A stretch of DNA of 19,499 nucleotides from DATBHZ01 sp036557185 (GTDB taxonomy: Bacteria > Actinomycetota > Acidimicrobiia > IMCC26256 > JAENVU01). The translations under genes and the position numbers were made by a program. Below are positions 18,781 to 19,499 of this stretch, piece by piece. How positions within the stretch are numbered: position 1 is the stretch's first letter; every line of letters begins with the position of its first letter. The notes below the pieces were generated by a model that had not been told where the DNA came from, searched no databases, and saw only the letters and a list, made by a program, of their open reading frames with translations. Location of the stretch: contig DATBHZ010000076.1 of NCBI GenBank assembly GCA_036557185.1, positions 1 through 19,499 of the forward strand. Direction: 5' to 3'.

Positions 18781-19499
18781 CCCGTCGGCGTAGCGGCGCT
18801 CCGTGGTTCGCGCTGCTCGTCGCCGGCATCACAGTCGCGTTCATCGTCCTGCCGCTCGTCGGCCTGGTGCGGCACGTGCCGTGGTCGACGTTGTGGGACG
18901 AGCTGTCGGCGCCCGAGGCCACGGCGGCGTTGCGGCTCTCGGTGATCTGCTCGCTGTGGGCCACAGTGCTCGCCGTCGCCTTCGGCGTGCCACTGGCTTG
19001 GGTGCTCGCGCGCGTCACGTTTCCCGGGCGCTCGCTCGTGCGTGCGCTCGTGCTGCTGCCGATGGTGCTTCCCCCTGTCGTCGGAGGTGTGGGGCTCTTC
19101 TACGCGTTCGGGCGGGACGGCGTCATCGGCCAGTACCTCTACTCGTGGTTCGGCATCCAGCTCACCTTCTCGACTGCCGGGGTCGTGATGGCCGAGACGT
19201 TTGTCGCGATGCCGTTCCTCGTCATCACCGTCGAGGCAGCCCTTCGCTCGATGGATCGACGCTACGAGGATGCCGCCTCGACGCTCGGCGCCGGCCGCCT
19301 CACGGTCTTCCGGCGGGTGACCCTGCCGCTCATCGTGCCCGGCCTGATCGCGGGAGCGGCGCTCGCGTGGGCCCGCGCGCTCGGCGAGTTCGGCGCGACG
19401 ATCACGTTCGCCGGGAACATCCAGGGCCGCACGCAGACGACGCCGCTCGCGGTCTACCTCCTGCTCGAGACGAAGCCCGACGTGGCGGTCGGTCTGAGC
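18777..19499 (+). CDS. modB: Molybdate ABC transporter permease (ModB), partial at the right edge
   Basis: The first 241 codons of an ABC transporter inner-membrane permease; the frame is open to the window edge, so the C-terminus is missing. After a short basic N-terminus (MTRRRSGAP) there is a first transmembrane helix at about 10-31. The permease domain follows, with LRLSVICSLWATVLAVAFG and LVLLPMVLPPVVGG, and the EAA loop EDAASTLGAG...RVTLPLIVPGL that docks the ATPase. The segment ALGEFGATITFAGN is characteristic of ModB. The ATG at 18777 lies 10 nt after the modA stop. modC is expected immediately beyond the window. Confidence 0.92.
   Translation, partial: MTRRRSGAPWFALLVAGITVAFIVLPLVGLVRHVPWSTLWDELSAPEATAALRLSVICSLWATVLAVAFGVPLAWVLARVTFPGRSLVRALVLLPMVLPPVVGGVGLFYAFGRDGVIGQYLYSWFGIQLTFSTAGVVMAETFVAMPFLVITVEAALRSMDRRYEDAASTLGAGRLTVFRRVTLPLIVPGLIAGAALAWARALGEFGATITFAGNIQGRTQTTPLAVYLLLETKPDVAVGLS

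Noticed and set aside
1..19499. Mobile elements, CRISPR arrays, tRNA/rRNA genes, defence or phage genes
   Set aside because: None of the coding genes belongs to these classes, and no repeat array or tRNA-like cloverleaf was noticed by eye.

Overview
The window is about 19.5 kb of very GC-rich bacterial DNA, densely packed with genes (no gene-free stretch longer than about 125 bp). Gene content suggests an actinobacterium, quite possibly of the Acidimicrobiia: an F420-type LLM oxidoreductase, DUF2332, a SirB1/LON-domain pair, a Fur-linked membrane protein of a type I associate with actinobacteria, frequent GTG starts, and several starts that look leaderless. The taxonomic placement is inference. 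I see no tRNA, rRNA, insertion sequence, CRISPR array or phage gene.

Layout. (1) 44-1457, minus: a SirB1-type transglutaminase-fold protein followed by a LON substrate-binding-domain protein. (2) 1495-5068, plus: a tight run of a Fur-family regulator, a secreted/membrane protein whose predicted mature N-terminus is histidine, a HIT hydrolase, an SDR and a sugar isomerase-like TIM barrel. (3) 5153-6580, plus: an amidase, convergent with (4) 6585-8446, minus: an SDR translationally coupled to a DUF2332 protein. (5) 8477-13598, plus: an SDR, a YetF-like DUF421 membrane protein, an LLM oxidoreductase, a PatD-like aminobutyraldehyde dehydrogenase and a class III aminotransferase. The last two could catabolise putrescine-like amines. 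(6) 13643-16667, plus: bioA-bioF-bioD with 4-nt overlaps, without bioB. (7) 16693-17568, minus: a LuxR-type regulator with a degenerate receiver, then csrA. (8) 17691 to the right edge, plus: a DUF1543 protein, modA and the start of modB (high-affinity molybdate uptake; modB runs off the window).

Regulatory architecture. Six operon-head genes have a TANNNT -10-like hexamer ending 6-8 nt before the start codon and no room for a Shine-Dalgarno sequence, the hallmark of leaderless transcripts. Two such pairs are divergent, with only 37 and 30 bp between start codons. Other genes (DUF421, ALDH, aminotransferase, csrA, DUF1543, modA) carry clear purine-rich ribosome-binding sites. Hairpins sit at both convergent junctions (6560-6576 and 16672-16691). 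Two tandem palindromes lie between luxR and the molybdate operon.

No single locus is clearly a new system. The most interesting points are the Fur/His-first membrane protein pair, csrA beside an unphosphorylatable-looking LuxR regulator in an actinobacterial setting, DUF1543 in the molybdate operon, the DUF2332-SDR pair, and the compact divergent leaderless promoters.
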